This document shows positions 7,767 to 16,504 of a stretch of 24,189 nt of DNA, piece by piece. Positions within the stretch are counted from its first letter, which is position 1; each line of letters opens with the position of its first letter. The DNA is from an uncultured Taibaiella sp. (GTDB lineage: Bacteria > Bacteroidota > Bacteroidia > Chitinophagales > Chitinophagaceae). Location: positions 1-24,189 of the forward strand of contig CAMPJV010000005.1 in the NCBI GenBank assembly GCA_946886975.1, given 5' to 3'. Made by a program: the position numbers and the translations under genes. The notes beneath the pieces are model-generated. The model saw only the letters and a list, made by a program, of their open reading frames with translations. It was not told where the DNA came from and ran no database searches.

Positions 7767-7810
7767 TTCTTTTTCATACAAGCTTAACCATTTAAACCAC
7801 TTCGAATAAA

Positions 7811-8776
7811 ATGCAGGCATACGCAACGGATATAGAGGCCGCAAATGCTCTTACAGAAAGGTTTCAGAATATCAGAAAGGCTATTGGGCACATAATTGTC
7901 GGGCAAGAAGATGTGGTAAACAAGCTATTGATTTCCATACTTTGTAACGGCCATAGCCTTCTGGTGGGAGTTCCCGGTCTTGCAAAAACTTTGCTTGTGA
8001 AGACCGTAGCTGATGTTTTAGACCTTTCGTTTAAAAGGATACAGTTTACCCCTGATCTGATGCCCAGCGACATTACCGGAGCAGAAATATTGGATGAGCA
8101 CAGACAATTCAGGTTTATAAAGGGTCCAATCTTCGCCAACATCGTTCTCGCAGATGAAATTAACAGGACACCTCCCAAAACACAGGCAGCTCTTCTTGAG
8201 GCTATGCAGGAAAGGAACGTCACCGTTGGCGGTGCGTTATACAAACTACCGGCTCCTTTCTTTGTTCTGGCTACGCAAAACCCGATTGAACAGGAAGGTA
8301 CATATCCGCTTCCGGAGGCGCAGTTGGATCGCTTTATGTTTATGATCACACTTGACTATCCCAGCTTTAATGAAGAAGTTACCATTGTCAGGAATACTAC
8401 AGGATCGGCAACTGCTCACTTGCCGAAGGTACTGGGTGGTGAGGAAATTCTGCAGTTTCAAGAATTGGTGAGAAGGGTACCTGTTCCGGATAACGTTTTG
8501 GAATATGCTGTAAGCCTAGTACATAAGACGAGACCAGGATTGCCAAATTCGCCGGACCAAACCAAGCAATATATCGCATATGGTGCTGGCCCCAGAGCCT
8601 CGCAGTACCTGATACTTGGCGCTAAATGTCATGCGTTACTCAACGGCAAGTATTCACCCGACATAGAAGATGTTCAGGCTATGGCTTTACCCGTATTAAG
8701 ACATCGCGTAGTCAAAAACTATAAAGCGGAAGCCGAAGGGATCACCCAGGAATCTCTTATAGCTAAATGGCTGTAA
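7811..8776 (+). CDS. MoxR-family AAA+ ATPase
   Basis: The protein has 321 residues. Visible motifs are Walker A GVPGLAKT (53-60), Walker B IVLADE (111-116) followed by INRTPPKTQAALLEAMQE, and the sensor stretch ATQNPIEQEGTYPLPEAQLDRF (starting at 154) with the Arg finger. A C-terminal AAA lid follows. MoxR proteins act as chaperone-like ATPases that usually work with DUF58 and von Willebrand A domain proteins encoded next door; none of these is present here. The only linked gene is the DUF1569-like one, whose longest start overlaps the moxR stop by 10 bases. Confidence 0.94.
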   Translation: MQAYATDIEAANALTERFQNIRKAIGHIIVGQEDVVNKLLISILCNGHSLLVGVPGLAKTLLVKTVADVLDLSFKRIQFTPDLMPSDITGAEILDEHRQFRFIKGPIFANIVLADEINRTPPKTQAALLEAMQERNVTVGGALYKLPAPFFVLATQNPIEQEGTYPLPEAQLDRFMFMITLDYPSFNEEVTIVRNTTGSATAHLPKVLGGEEILQFQELVRRVPVPDNVLEYAVSLVHKTRPGLPNSPDQTKQYIAYGAGPRASQYLILGAKCHALLNGKYSPDIEDVQAMALPVLRHRVVKNYKAEAEGITQESLIAKWL

Positions 8777-9270
8777 TAAATGCTGCTATGCCAATGGTCA
8801 ATATTGAATCCAGAGCTGACTTCCTGAAAAGCAAGTACGTTCCTTTGCTTTGTAATCTGGATGTTCACGTTCAACCTCTCTGGGGGAAAATGACAGTTCA
8901 CCAGATGATTGAACACATGGCTGATTCCATTAAAATAGCTAATGGAAGATCTCCTCATCAACTCGTGACAGCCGAAGAACATCTTCCAAGAATGCAGGCT
9001 TTTCTCATGAGCGAGAAACCCTTTAGGGAGAATACGCCAAATAGCTTGCTGGCGGACACGCCGCCTCCAACTCGTCATAGCTCGGTATTCAACTCCCTGG
9101 CTGAGCTTGAAGAGGACATAAGTCTCTTCTTTCAAAGCTTTAAAGACAGCCCTTCGAAAACTGTCGTGAACCCATTTTTTGGCGCTCTGAGTTTTGAGAT
9201 GTGGGTTCAATTGCTCCATAAGCACTCGTGGCATCATTTGAAGCAGTTTGGTGTGTCAGATCAATTTTAG
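8767..9270 (+). CDS. DUF1569 / DinB-superfamily-like protein
   Basis: The protein has up to 167 residues. WGKMTVHQMIEHMADS (39-54) and NPFFGALSFEMWVQLLHKHSWHH (from 135) match the DUF1569 group of DinB-like four-helix proteins. His45, His50 and a His cluster at 151-157 could form the metal site seen in the superfamily. Function is unknown; some DinB-like proteins are thiol-dependent transferases. Starts at 8767, 8788 and 8794 are all ATG. The first overlaps moxR and the others leave an 11-17 base gap. It is probably cotranscribed with moxR. Confidence 0.72.
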   Translation: MAVINAAMPMVNIESRADFLKSKYVPLLCNLDVHVQPLWGKMTVHQMIEHMADSIKIANGRSPHQLVTAEEHLPRMQAFLMSEKPFRENTPNSLLADTPPPTRHSSVFNSLAELEEDISLFFQSFKDSPSKTVVNPFFGALSFEMWVQLLHKHSWHHLKQFGVSDQF

Positions 9271-9280
9271 TCGAATTCAT

Positions 9281-10699
9281 CTACTTGAATTCCACAATTG
9301 TAATGTTAGAAATGTTGTTGGAAAAGCGTTTAACTAAATTCAACTCTTTAGTATTCCAGAATATCGGCTCGTTCGGATCGAGATGAAAGAATGCGCCATA
9401 GCGAGGTGCGGTATTGGATGTGTTAGCAATCCGAAACTCATTGCCGGATAAATATCCATATCTCGATTCGCTCATAGCCTGAAACAGAGGGAAGTTTGCT
9501 TCAATAACTGAATCCCGCCAAGGCTGGTGTTCTAACCACGCAATTGCCTCCTGCTTGAGTTCCACCACATGTACGTACGACATATCAGAGGTGTCATGGA
9601 ACTCCTCTCGCTGATACATATGTTTCAGCGCGAAAACAAAAGCTAATATTAACGGCACTGAGGCCATAAGAACCGTCCAGGAACGTGACAGCTTGTTTAC
9701 TATTGCAAAAAGCCCAAAGGTGCCTAATAAAACAACGAAGGGTATCACATAAAGCATGTACCTAAACAAGTAAAAATTTAAAGTCGCAAATAATACAGCA
9801 CTTAAAACAAAAAATGAGCAAACAACTATTGTCCTCAGATGTTTCTCGCTCGATCCCGTCAGGTATTTACTTAAAACTATTAAGGCCAGAAAAAATGCTC
9901 CTAACAGCCATCGTCCCTGTTGAAGCAGGACATCTCTTACTATTTCCCAGATTCTATCGAAAATGCCTTCACCTACAGAGATGTATCCAATATGCTCGGG
10001 AAAGAAGAACCATCCATTTTGCAACTTCTGAATGACAAGAAAAACACAATACACCAGTAATGGAATCGCAGCCAGCATATACCTTCTATTATTTGTGCGC
10101 GAAAAGATACTCTTCTGCCGAAAGCCGTCTAAAAAAACAATGAACATGGCCAAGGGAGGTATGACTATTGCGGACTCCTTTGTCAGCAATGCCAGGGACG
10201 CGAAGATCCCATACATCAGCCACCGCATCCGTATCAATGCCCAAATGGCTGGGATCGTAAACAATGTGAGCATCATCTCGGGAAGGATAAGTCCCGACAT
10301 TGAATAATATACTGGCTGAACCGCCAGCAGTATACTCGCGAATAGTGCTATTCTCTTGCCAAACACATCCCTCCCGAATATGTAGAACACTACCAACGTA
10401 AGCACTGCCAGCAGTAAGGAAAAGGAATGACCCTGAACCACCCCATCCCCAAATATCTGAAAGACGGAAGCCTGAAAAAAGAGAAATAGAAGGGGATGAC
10501 CTCTGGAATACAACGGCTCCAGACATGCTGGCATTAATCCAATGGTTCCGGCATCCTACAATCGTAAAGCTCCGGGCACATAAACCCCAAGCTCGTCCCA
10601 GAAATATGGAACAGGAATATCCTTTATCTTAAAACCAATAAAGGCAATTAAAAAAAGCCCAAAAGCGACCTCGTAGCTATACTTTTTCCAGAACTGCAT
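9281..10699 (-). pseudogene. GT39-type glycosyltransferase gene with an in-frame amber stop
   Basis: From ATG at 10699 the frame gives 47 residues, then TAG at 10558-10556, then continues open for 424 codons in the same frame to 9281. The first part has a basic start and a membrane helix (VAFGLFLIAFIGF) followed by PYFWDELGVYVPGAL, which holds the Asp-Glu (35-36) motif of GT-C/PMT-type enzymes. The second part, with its first ATG at 10534, reads SRGHPLLFLFFQA and then about eight hydrophobic helices. The intact protein would have 472 residues and would transfer a sugar from a polyprenyl-phosphate donor on the outer side of the membrane. The truncated ORF lacks the first helix and catalytic acidic pair, so it should be inactive. 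A single base change or a sequencing error would explain it. TAG ends several genes nearby, so amber recoding is unlikely. Confidence 0.85.
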
Positions 10700-10810
10700 T
10701 GAGGCAAAAATAAAGTTTAATACAAGTTCCCCGGCATAGCTGATTCAAAATACGCTGGTAACATGCGGCACCTTGAGGACTTTCTCAACTCATTTCATAA
10801 TGATATTTCG

Positions 10811-12499
10811 TCAAGGCATTGAAGCAACGAGTTTTTTCGTATAGTCGCTTTGTGGGTGGGTCAGAACAAGGGCTGCGTCACCCGATTCAACAATCTCTCC
10901 CGACTTCATAACGAGAACACGATCAGAGATGTAGTGGACAACAGAAAGATCATGGGAAATAAAAAGATAAGTAAGCTGAAACTCTGCCTGAAGTTCTTTT
11001 AGCAAATTCAGAATTTGTGCCTGAACACTTACATCCAGAGCGGAGACAGATTCATCGCAGATAAGCAGTTGCGGCCGGAGCGCGAGGGCGCGCGCTATGC
11101 CGAGGCGCTGCCTCTGGCCCCCGGAAAACTGATGCGGGTAGCGATTGAAGGAGTTTATTGGAAGATGAACAAGATCCAGAAGACGCTGGGCTTCACTACT
11201 GACTTCTCTCGTCGACACAATATTATGTATCCGTAACGGCTCCATTAGCATCTGTCCAACCGTCAGCCGAGGGTTTAGTGAGGCAAATGGATCCTGAAAT
11301 ATCATTTGTATTTTCCGCCTCACTGAAACCCATTCGGTGGGTTCAAGTTTCGTAAGGTCCTGTCCATTAAAGATTACCTCTCCCTCGTAAAAAGGAATCA
11401 ATCCAACCAAACTTCTACTCAATGTACTCTTCCCGCAGCCACTTTCGCCGACGAGTCCCAGCACTTCTCCTTTCTGAATAGTGAAGGAAACATTCTCAAC
11501 CGCTTTGAAATAACTGCGAGGCTTATGAAGCCAGCCTGCATTGTCAGGAAACCAAACTCGTAGATTATTAACTGAAAGTATCGGAGTGTTTTCCTTATGG
11601 CGGTGCTGATCTTGTCTGTCAGATATCGCAGCAGAAGGTGGCGCCTCACTATCTTCTAAAAAGTCTGAAACAACCGGAAGACGTTTATTCTTGCACTTTG
11701 GTGAAGGCCTGCATGCGACAAGAGCCCGAGTATATGGATGCTTAGGGCTGTTCAGCACCTCACCTATTCTGCCATATTCAACAGCCTCACCTTTGTACAT
11801 AACCAGGACGTCGTCAGCAATAGTTGAAGCAAGTGCAAGGTCGTGCGTTATGAAGATCATAGCCGTACCTGTTTGGGATTGCAAGTCTTCCATGAGCTTT
11901 ATCACCTCCATCTGTACGGTGACATCCAGAGCAGTGGTGGGTTCATCAGCCAGAAGTAACACAGGATTGTTGCACATGGCTATGGCTATCATAACACGTT
12001 GCTTTTGCCCGCCTGACAACTGATGTGGATACCGGCCAAAGACGCTTTCCGGAAGGGGCAATTGTACCTTTCGAAGCCATTCAAGAGCACATTCTTTTGC
12101 TTTCTGTCGGGAAAGATTCTGGTGGACAGCAATTGACTCCGTAAGCTGCTTACCTATGCTCATCACGGGATTTAGAGAACTCATCGGCTCCTGAAAAATC
12201 ATACCTATTTCTTTACCCCGAATACTTCTCCAGTCACCTAAATCGGTGATTTTAGCGAGCGGAAATTTCTGACTACCACTTTGCAAGGTGATGTCCCCCT
12301 TAAGAAAAGCTGCTCTAGGTAGGAGCCCCATCAGGGCAAGAGCCGTCAACGACTTGCCGGAACCGCTTTCGCCAACAATAGCTAATGTCTTGCCCTTTTT
12401 GAGACAAAAAGAAACACTCTGAACTGCAGTGAATTCGGCCGCTCCTGTAAAAGAGATACTTAAATCCGCAACGGTTATTATGGAACTGATTTCATTCAT
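10811..12499 (-). CDS. fused double ATPase of a dipeptide/oligopeptide ABC importer
   Basis: This 562-residue protein has two complete ABC ATPases, like DppD-DppF or YejF/GsiA fusions. Domain 1 has Walker A GESGSGKS (43-50), signature LSGGQKQR (161-168) and Walker B LLLADEP (181-187). Domain 2 has GESGCGKS (351-358), FSGGQRQR (458-465) and LLICDE (478-483). Each domain is followed by the Cys-Pro-rich or HPYT-type tail of peptide transporters (SPKHPYTRALVACRP; HPQSDYTKKLV). It would power uptake of peptides across the inner membrane. No permease or binding protein is encoded in the window. The ATG overlaps the amn stop (TAATG), so translation is probably coupled. Confidence 0.93.
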   Translation of the reverse strand: MNEISSIITVADLSISFTGAAEFTAVQSVSFCLKKGKTLAIVGESGSGKSLTALALMGLLPRAAFLKGDITLQSGSQKFPLAKITDLGDWRSIRGKEIGMIFQEPMSSLNPVMSIGKQLTESIAVHQNLSRQKAKECALEWLRKVQLPLPESVFGRYPHQLSGGQKQRVMIAIAMCNNPVLLLADEPTTALDVTVQMEVIKLMEDLQSQTGTAMIFITHDLALASTIADDVLVMYKGEAVEYGRIGEVLNSPKHPYTRALVACRPSPKCKNKRLPVVSDFLEDSEAPPSAAISDRQDQHRHKENTPILSVNNLRVWFPDNAGWLHKPRSYFKAVENVSFTIQKGEVLGLVGESGCGKSTLSRSLVGLIPFYEGEVIFNGQDLTKLEPTEWVSVRRKIQMIFQDPFASLNPRLTVGQMLMEPLRIHNIVSTREVSSEAQRLLDLVHLPINSFNRYPHQFSGGQRQRLGIARALALRPQLLICDESVSALDVSVQAQILNLLKELQAEFQLTYLFISHDLSVVHYISDRVLVMKSGEIVESGDAALVLTHPQSDYTKKLVASMP

Positions 12500-13269
12500 T
12501 AAAACCTAAGGTGCTTCACGGTATGTCCCTGGTTGATCAATTGCTTTAATGAGTCAATGCCTATTCGCAAATGAAGATTGACATAATTTTTTGTAACAGC
12601 GATATCTCCTTCTGCAGTCTTTACGCCCTCGGGCACCATAGGCTGGTCCGAGACCTGCAGTAAAGATCCCGTTGGAATCTTATTTGCGAAGCCAACAGTA
12701 AATATCGTAGCAGTCTCCATATCAATTGCCATTGCCCTAATTTTCCTGAGATATGCCTTGAATTCCTCATCATGTTCCCACACCCGACGGTTGGTGGTAT
12801 AAACTGTGCCGGTCCAATAGTCTAAAGAGTAGTCTCTGATAGTGGTAGAAATCGCCTTTTGCAGAGCAAATGCCGGCATCGCCGGGACTTCGGGAGGGAA
12901 ATAGTCTTCACTCGTCCCTTCGCCGCGTATCGCAGCTATCGGAAGTATGAGATCACCAACACTGTTCTTCTTCTTAAGACCTCCGCACTTTCCCAGGAAC
13001 AGCACCGCCTTAGGATCAATCGCCGAAAGCAGGTCCATCATTGTAGCAGCGGTGGGGCTACCCATCCCAAAATTTATTATTGTTATACCGTCTGCGGTTG
13101 CACATTGCATAGGCTTATCAATTCCCGAAATGTCAACCTGGTGCATATCTGCAAATAGTCTTACATAATTACTAAAGTTGCAAAGGAGAATATATTCACC
13201 AAATTTATCCAGATCCAGGCCGGTGTATCGGGGCAACCAATTCCGAACAATTTCTTCTCTCGTCTTCAT
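12499..13269 (-). CDS. amn: AMP nucleosidase (short form)
   Basis: The enzyme hydrolyses AMP to adenine and ribose 5-phosphate. At 256 residues it lacks the N-terminal domain of the long proteobacterial Amn and matches the short Bacteroidota type. The nucleoside-phosphorylase fold is shown by IINFGMGSPTAATMMD (64-79), FLGKCGGL (91-98), AIDMETATIF (181-190, with the ribose-binding Met-Glu) and SDQPM (207-211, with the base-binding Asp). A related MTA/SAH-type phosphorylase is possible but less likely. The stop codon overlaps the ABC ATPase start by one base. Confidence 0.87.
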   Translation of the reverse strand: MKTREEIVRNWLPRYTGLDLDKFGEYILLCNFSNYVRLFADMHQVDISGIDKPMQCATADGITIINFGMGSPTAATMMDLLSAIDPKAVLFLGKCGGLKKKNSVGDLILPIAAIRGEGTSEDYFPPEVPAMPAFALQKAISTTIRDYSLDYWTGTVYTTNRRVWEHDEEFKAYLRKIRAMAIDMETATIFTVGFANKIPTGSLLQVSDQPMVPEGVKTAEGDIAVTKNYVNLHLRIGIDSLKQLINQGHTVKHLRF

Positions 13270-13372
13270 ATTGACTCTTAAAGTTAGCGCAAATGAAAGA
13301 ACCGTATAAAAATGATCCTCTGATGGTAGCTTAATAAGTGACTGAAAGCTATTTTTATGGTACTGACACCTG

Positions 13373-13816
13373 ATGATAAAGCTTGATTTTTCGGGAATCG
13401 CACTAAGATTAAAACATGAGGAACAAAAGACCTATGTCTTTGACTCAATACGAAAGAAATGGGTGGTATTAACCCCTGAGGAACACGTAAGGCAATACAT
13501 GGTTCAATATATTTTGGACAGATTGGAATACCCACGTGGATTAGTGGCTATAGAAAAGAAAATATTTGTTGGGAAAGTGACCAGACGCTTTGACATCGCC
13601 ATTTATGACAACAACCATAAGCCTTGGATGCTCATCGAATGTAAAGAACCGGGTGTTGATATTTCTGAAGAGACATTATTTCAACTATTAAGTTACCACC
13701 GTGCTATTCCATCAAAGTACTGGGTATTGTCCAACGGACATCAGACTTACTGCGCAAACGCCAATGACCTCTCATCAATTAAATGGATGGACAACCTACC
13801 TTTTTATGAGCGTTGA
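13373..13816 (+). CDS. HsdR N-terminal-domain protein (PD-(D/E)xK nuclease fold)
   Basis: This 147-residue protein resembles the N-terminal part of type I restriction HsdR (HSDR_N_2 type). The nuclease core is visible as RRFDIAIYD (Asp74), then LIECKEP (Glu89, Lys91), and QLLSYHRAIPSKYWVLSNG (104-122). The N-terminus IRKKWVVLTPEEHVRQ is typical of the stand-alone Bacteroidota form. No helicase, HsdM or HsdS is nearby, so it is not a restriction system. Cellular role is unknown. Its last 21 bases overlap the 3' end of the S41 protease gene on the other strand. Confidence 0.82.
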   Translation: MIKLDFSGIALRLKHEEQKTYVFDSIRKKWVVLTPEEHVRQYMVQYILDRLEYPRGLVAIEKKIFVGKVTRRFDIAIYDNNHKPWMLIECKEPGVDISEETLFQLLSYHRAIPSKYWVLSNGHQTYCANANDLSSIKWMDNLPFYER

Positions 13817-15439
13817 ATACTTGCCGCTCCGCAATGTGCTTAGCGCCTTTTGAACCACAGGGTCACCACTTGTTTGTATCAAGTAATAACCATTATTCCG
13901 AAACAGGAATCGTGCAAGCTGGGCCTTAAGCTGAGTCTCAAGGTATGCGCGACTCTCCGGATTACTCAATACCTGATTAAATCGCGCCTTCTGTTCCTTG
14001 GGTGTATTCCTGAAAACATCACTGAAGAGGTCATCAGTAGTAAATGTTCGACTGAATTCCGCAACTGTTTTATACTGCCTAAGGTCAGCATTGTTTTTTA
14101 CAAAATAATCCCAAAGCATATTCCTAAACGTTCCACTGAACAGCACATTGAGCAACTCTCGATTAAGCTTTGCGGTGTCATAAGGTACATGTATATCCGG
14201 CATAATGCCCCCCCCACCGTATACAGTTCTGCTTTGAGAGGTGTAATATTTAAAAGTGTCTGCAATCGCAAGCGTATCTGCACCCGTAAGCTCTCCCGAC
14301 CCAAACCGATCTGCGACATCATGAGCATAAGCTTCTTTCCCATTCATATATGATCGTTGAATACTCCTTCCTGAAGGAGTGTAGTATTTCGCAATGGTGA
14401 GTCTGAGTGCAGCACCGTCTTCCATCTCATATTGCTCCTGAACAAGGCCTTTGCCGTAAGTCCTTCTGCCTATAATTGCTCCTCGATCCCAATCCTGAAC
14501 AGCACCGGCAAGAATTTCACTGGCTGACGCAGACCCTTCATCAACAAGGATTACAAGCGCTCCGGTTTCAAACATCCCGGGCTTACTCGCCTTGTACTCT
14601 GTCCTTGCAGACTTTCTGCCCTGGGTATATACTATAAGCTTCTCATCGTCAAGAAACTCATCAGCTATCATTGTTGCCGCTTCCAAATAACCACCCGGAT
14701 TCTGACGAACATCGAGAATTAAAGACTTTGCGCCCTGTGCCTTAAGGGACCTTAGCGCTTTTGCAAATTCCTCATATGTAGTGGCGCTAAACCGGTTAAT
14801 CTTTATATATGCCGTCTGCTGATCCAGAAGAATGCTGGCTTCTACACTATAGAGCGGAATTGACCCTCGTTCAATTACCGTCTGCTTTTCATTTCCCGTC
14901 ATTGATGACCTCAAAGTGACCGCTACCTGGCTATGCTCCTTACCCCTAAGCATATGAACGATGCTGTCCGAAGTTATGCCAGCACCAGCGACAACAATAT
15001 CTTGAACTTTAATAAGTTGATCGCCTATCTCAACGCCTGCGGCCTCGGCCGGACCATCCTCTACAACTGACGTCACCTGAATTGTGTCTCGTACGATAGA
15101 AAACTCAACACCGATGCCTGAAAAACTTCCCTCAAGATCTTCATTCACCGCCTGGAGTTCATCAGCCGAAATGTAGACCGTGTGCGGGTCCAGGTGCTTT
15201 AATATGCCATCAATAGCGTCCTCATAGAGGACATTTGTGTTTACTGAATCAACATATCTTTCATTGATCAGGTCTATTAGCTGTTCGAGTCTGTCGTTCC
15301 GTTCAATTATTGCCTGAATACTCCTCTTACTGCGCAAACTATCGCGCAGATTAAAGCCAAGAACCATTCCAAACACCATGATAACAGAGAAAAGGAGAGG
15401 AGTCCACACCTTTAACCCAGGGCTTCTTCGTTCATTCAT
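13796..15439 (-). CDS. S41 carboxy-terminal processing protease (CtpA/Prc family)
   Basis: This serine protease degrades or trims envelope proteins from the C-terminus. One N-terminal membrane helix (LLFSVIMVFGMVLGF) anchors it with the body in the periplasm. A PDZ domain follows (FSGIGVEFSIV to GDQLIKV, about 106-145). The catalytic dyad is in EGSASASE and YGKGLVQ: Ser305, Lys330 and Gln334 when counted from Met at 15439, with the family's 25-residue Ser-Lys spacing. A C-terminal helical region follows. The longest frame begins with TTG at 15445, but the ATG two codons later (15439) is the better start and lies 16 bases after a perfect -7 element. The protein has 547 residues. Confidence 0.93.
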   Translation of the reverse strand: MNERRSPGLKVWTPLLFSVIMVFGMVLGFNLRDSLRSKRSIQAIIERNDRLEQLIDLINERYVDSVNTNVLYEDAIDGILKHLDPHTVYISADELQAVNEDLEGSFSGIGVEFSIVRDTIQVTSVVEDGPAEAAGVEIGDQLIKVQDIVVAGAGITSDSIVHMLRGKEHSQVAVTLRSSMTGNEKQTVIERGSIPLYSVEASILLDQQTAYIKINRFSATTYEEFAKALRSLKAQGAKSLILDVRQNPGGYLEAATMIADEFLDDEKLIVYTQGRKSARTEYKASKPGMFETGALVILVDEGSASASEILAGAVQDWDRGAIIGRRTYGKGLVQEQYEMEDGAALRLTIAKYYTPSGRSIQRSYMNGKEAYAHDVADRFGSGELTGADTLAIADTFKYYTSQSRTVYGGGGIMPDIHVPYDTAKLNRELLNVLFSGTFRNMLWDYFVKNNADLRQYKTVAEFSRTFTTDDLFSDVFRNTPKEQKARFNQVLSNPESRAYLETQLKAQLARFLFRNNGYYLIQTSGDPVVQKALSTLRSGKYSTLIKR

Positions 15440-15455
15440 TTGCAAAAAGTAACGA

Positions 15456-15463
15456 CAAATTTA
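15456..15463 (-). promoter_or_regulatory. -7 promoter element upstream of the S41 protease gene
   Basis: On the minus strand the sequence is TAAATTTG, an exact TAnnTTTG match 16 bases before the ATG at 15439. I see no good -33 TTTG at the usual distance. Confidence 0.5.
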
Positions 15464-15572
15464 GGAGCAATAAACCGAAGTTAGATTTAATAAATATCAC
15501 ACCACCCATTGGCCATAGAATAAAAGAATGCGCTAAATGCGTAATTTATTAGGAAATTGAAATGCGGGTACC

Positions 15573-15580
15573 CAAATTTG
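15573..15580 (+). promoter_or_regulatory. possible -7 element upstream of the GlcNAc-kinase-like gene
   Basis: CAAATTTG differs from TAnnTTTG only in its first base and ends 16 bases before the ATG, the same distance as for the divergent protease gene. Confidence 0.35.
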
Positions 15581-15596
15581 CAGTCTAAGCTTTTTT

Positions 15597-16451
15597 ATGG
15601 CGTCTTTGCTTCTTGTGGAAAGTGGCTCTACCAAAACCGACTGGTGTCTGCTAAAGAAAACCGGTAGGGCTGTTCATTTTAAGACATCTGGCATTAATCC
15701 TTACTTACAGTCATCCGAAGCCATTCTGACCCTTTTAACGAATGAGTTAGAGTGGGATCACAAGAAACATCTTGCTGATAACATCGTGTTTTATGGTGCT
15801 GGTGCCGGTATGCTTGAGCATCAACGGAAATTAGAATACATCTTACAGCAATTCTTCGGGCCCAGGAAAATAGAGGTGCAGGGCGACATGATGGCTGCAG
15901 CACGTGCTATGTGCGGGGAAAATAAAGGTATCGTCTGCATCCTGGGCACCGGCAGCAACTCCTGCTACTACAACGGCAGAAAGATAGCAGAACAACAAAG
16001 CTCATTGGGTTTTATTGCAGGAGACGAAGGGAGCGGCAACTACATGGGTAAAAGGATTCTTCAATATTACGCCTATAACACCTTTGATGAAGAGCTGAAA
16101 ATGGCGTTTGAAGAAAAGTTTGGCAATGACATAGTAGCAATTGTTAAGAAGCTATACAGTGAATCATTTCCCAACAGGTATCTTGCCTCTTTTGTCCAGC
16201 TCCTAAAGGAAAATAGAGGTCACTATATGGTCGAGAACATCGTAGAAGACTGTCTAAACGACTTTTTTCACTACCATATCCTAAAGTACAGGCAAAGTTG
16301 GAAGTTGCCTCTATACTTTACAGGTTCTGTTTCTCATGAGTTTCAGGATGTGATCAAAACTCTCTGTAACCAGTACGAATTGGAGTTCGGCAAAATTGAC
16401 AAAAGTCCAATAGAAAACCTTATTAAATACCACAGAAGCACGCTCATTTAA
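15597..16451 (+). CDS. BadF/BadG-family N-acetylglucosamine kinase-like protein
   Basis: This 284-residue ASKHA-fold kinase has the phosphate-1 motif ESGSTKTDW (8-16), GDMMAAARA (96-104), the phosphate-2 motif LGTGSNSC (116-123) and GFIAGDEGSGNYMGK (138-152). The last motif and the short length match the Bacteroidota N-acetylglucosamine kinase group, which phosphorylates amino sugars in the cytoplasm. The exact sugar (GlcNAc, MurNAc or glucosamine) cannot be read from the sequence. It is transcribed alone, with a strong terminator 9 bases after the stop. Confidence 0.83.
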   Translation: MASLLLVESGSTKTDWCLLKKTGRAVHFKTSGINPYLQSSEAILTLLTNELEWDHKKHLADNIVFYGAGAGMLEHQRKLEYILQQFFGPRKIEVQGDMMAAARAMCGENKGIVCILGTGSNSCYYNGRKIAEQQSSLGFIAGDEGSGNYMGKRILQYYAYNTFDEELKMAFEEKFGNDIVAIVKKLYSESFPNRYLASFVQLLKENRGHYMVENIVEDCLNDFFHYHILKYRQSWKLPLYFTGSVSHEFQDVIKTLCNQYELEFGKIDKSPIENLIKYHRSTLI

Positions 16452-16459
16452 ATAAATGA

Positions 16460-16488
16460 AAAAGCCCCGCCGGTCATGCGGGGCTTTT
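16460..16488. terminator. bidirectional intrinsic terminator
   Basis: A perfect 11-bp stem, AAAAGCCCCGC with GCGGGGCTTTT, encloses a 7-base loop. It lies between the convergent GlcNAc-kinase-like and OmpA-like genes. T-runs follow the stem on both strands (TTTT on plus, TTTTT on minus), so it should serve both genes. Confidence 0.92.
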
Positions 16489-16504
16489 CCATCAAGCCTT
16501 TTCT

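Noticed and set aside
9273..9292. Terminator between the DUF1569-like and GT39-type genes
   Set aside because: GAATTCA and TGAATTC form only a 7-bp AT-rich stem with no T-run, and it overlaps the last codons of the GT39-type gene.
9281..10699. Amber recoding or programmed readthrough of the GT39-type gene
   Set aside because: TAG is a normal stop for the GT2, WbqC-like, dapF, recR, mazG and S41 protease genes here, and I see no special element after the TAG. A mutation or read error is simpler.
10700..10810. 15-codon frame (MLPAYFESAMPGNLY) between the ABC and GT39-type genes
   Set aside because: It is too short to support, with no ribosome binding site or recognisable similarity.
13373..13816. 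Defence island around the HsdR_N and MazG genes
   Set aside because: The neighbours are housekeeping genes with no methylase, toxin, helicase or mobile element, and this MazG is a plain house-cleaning type.
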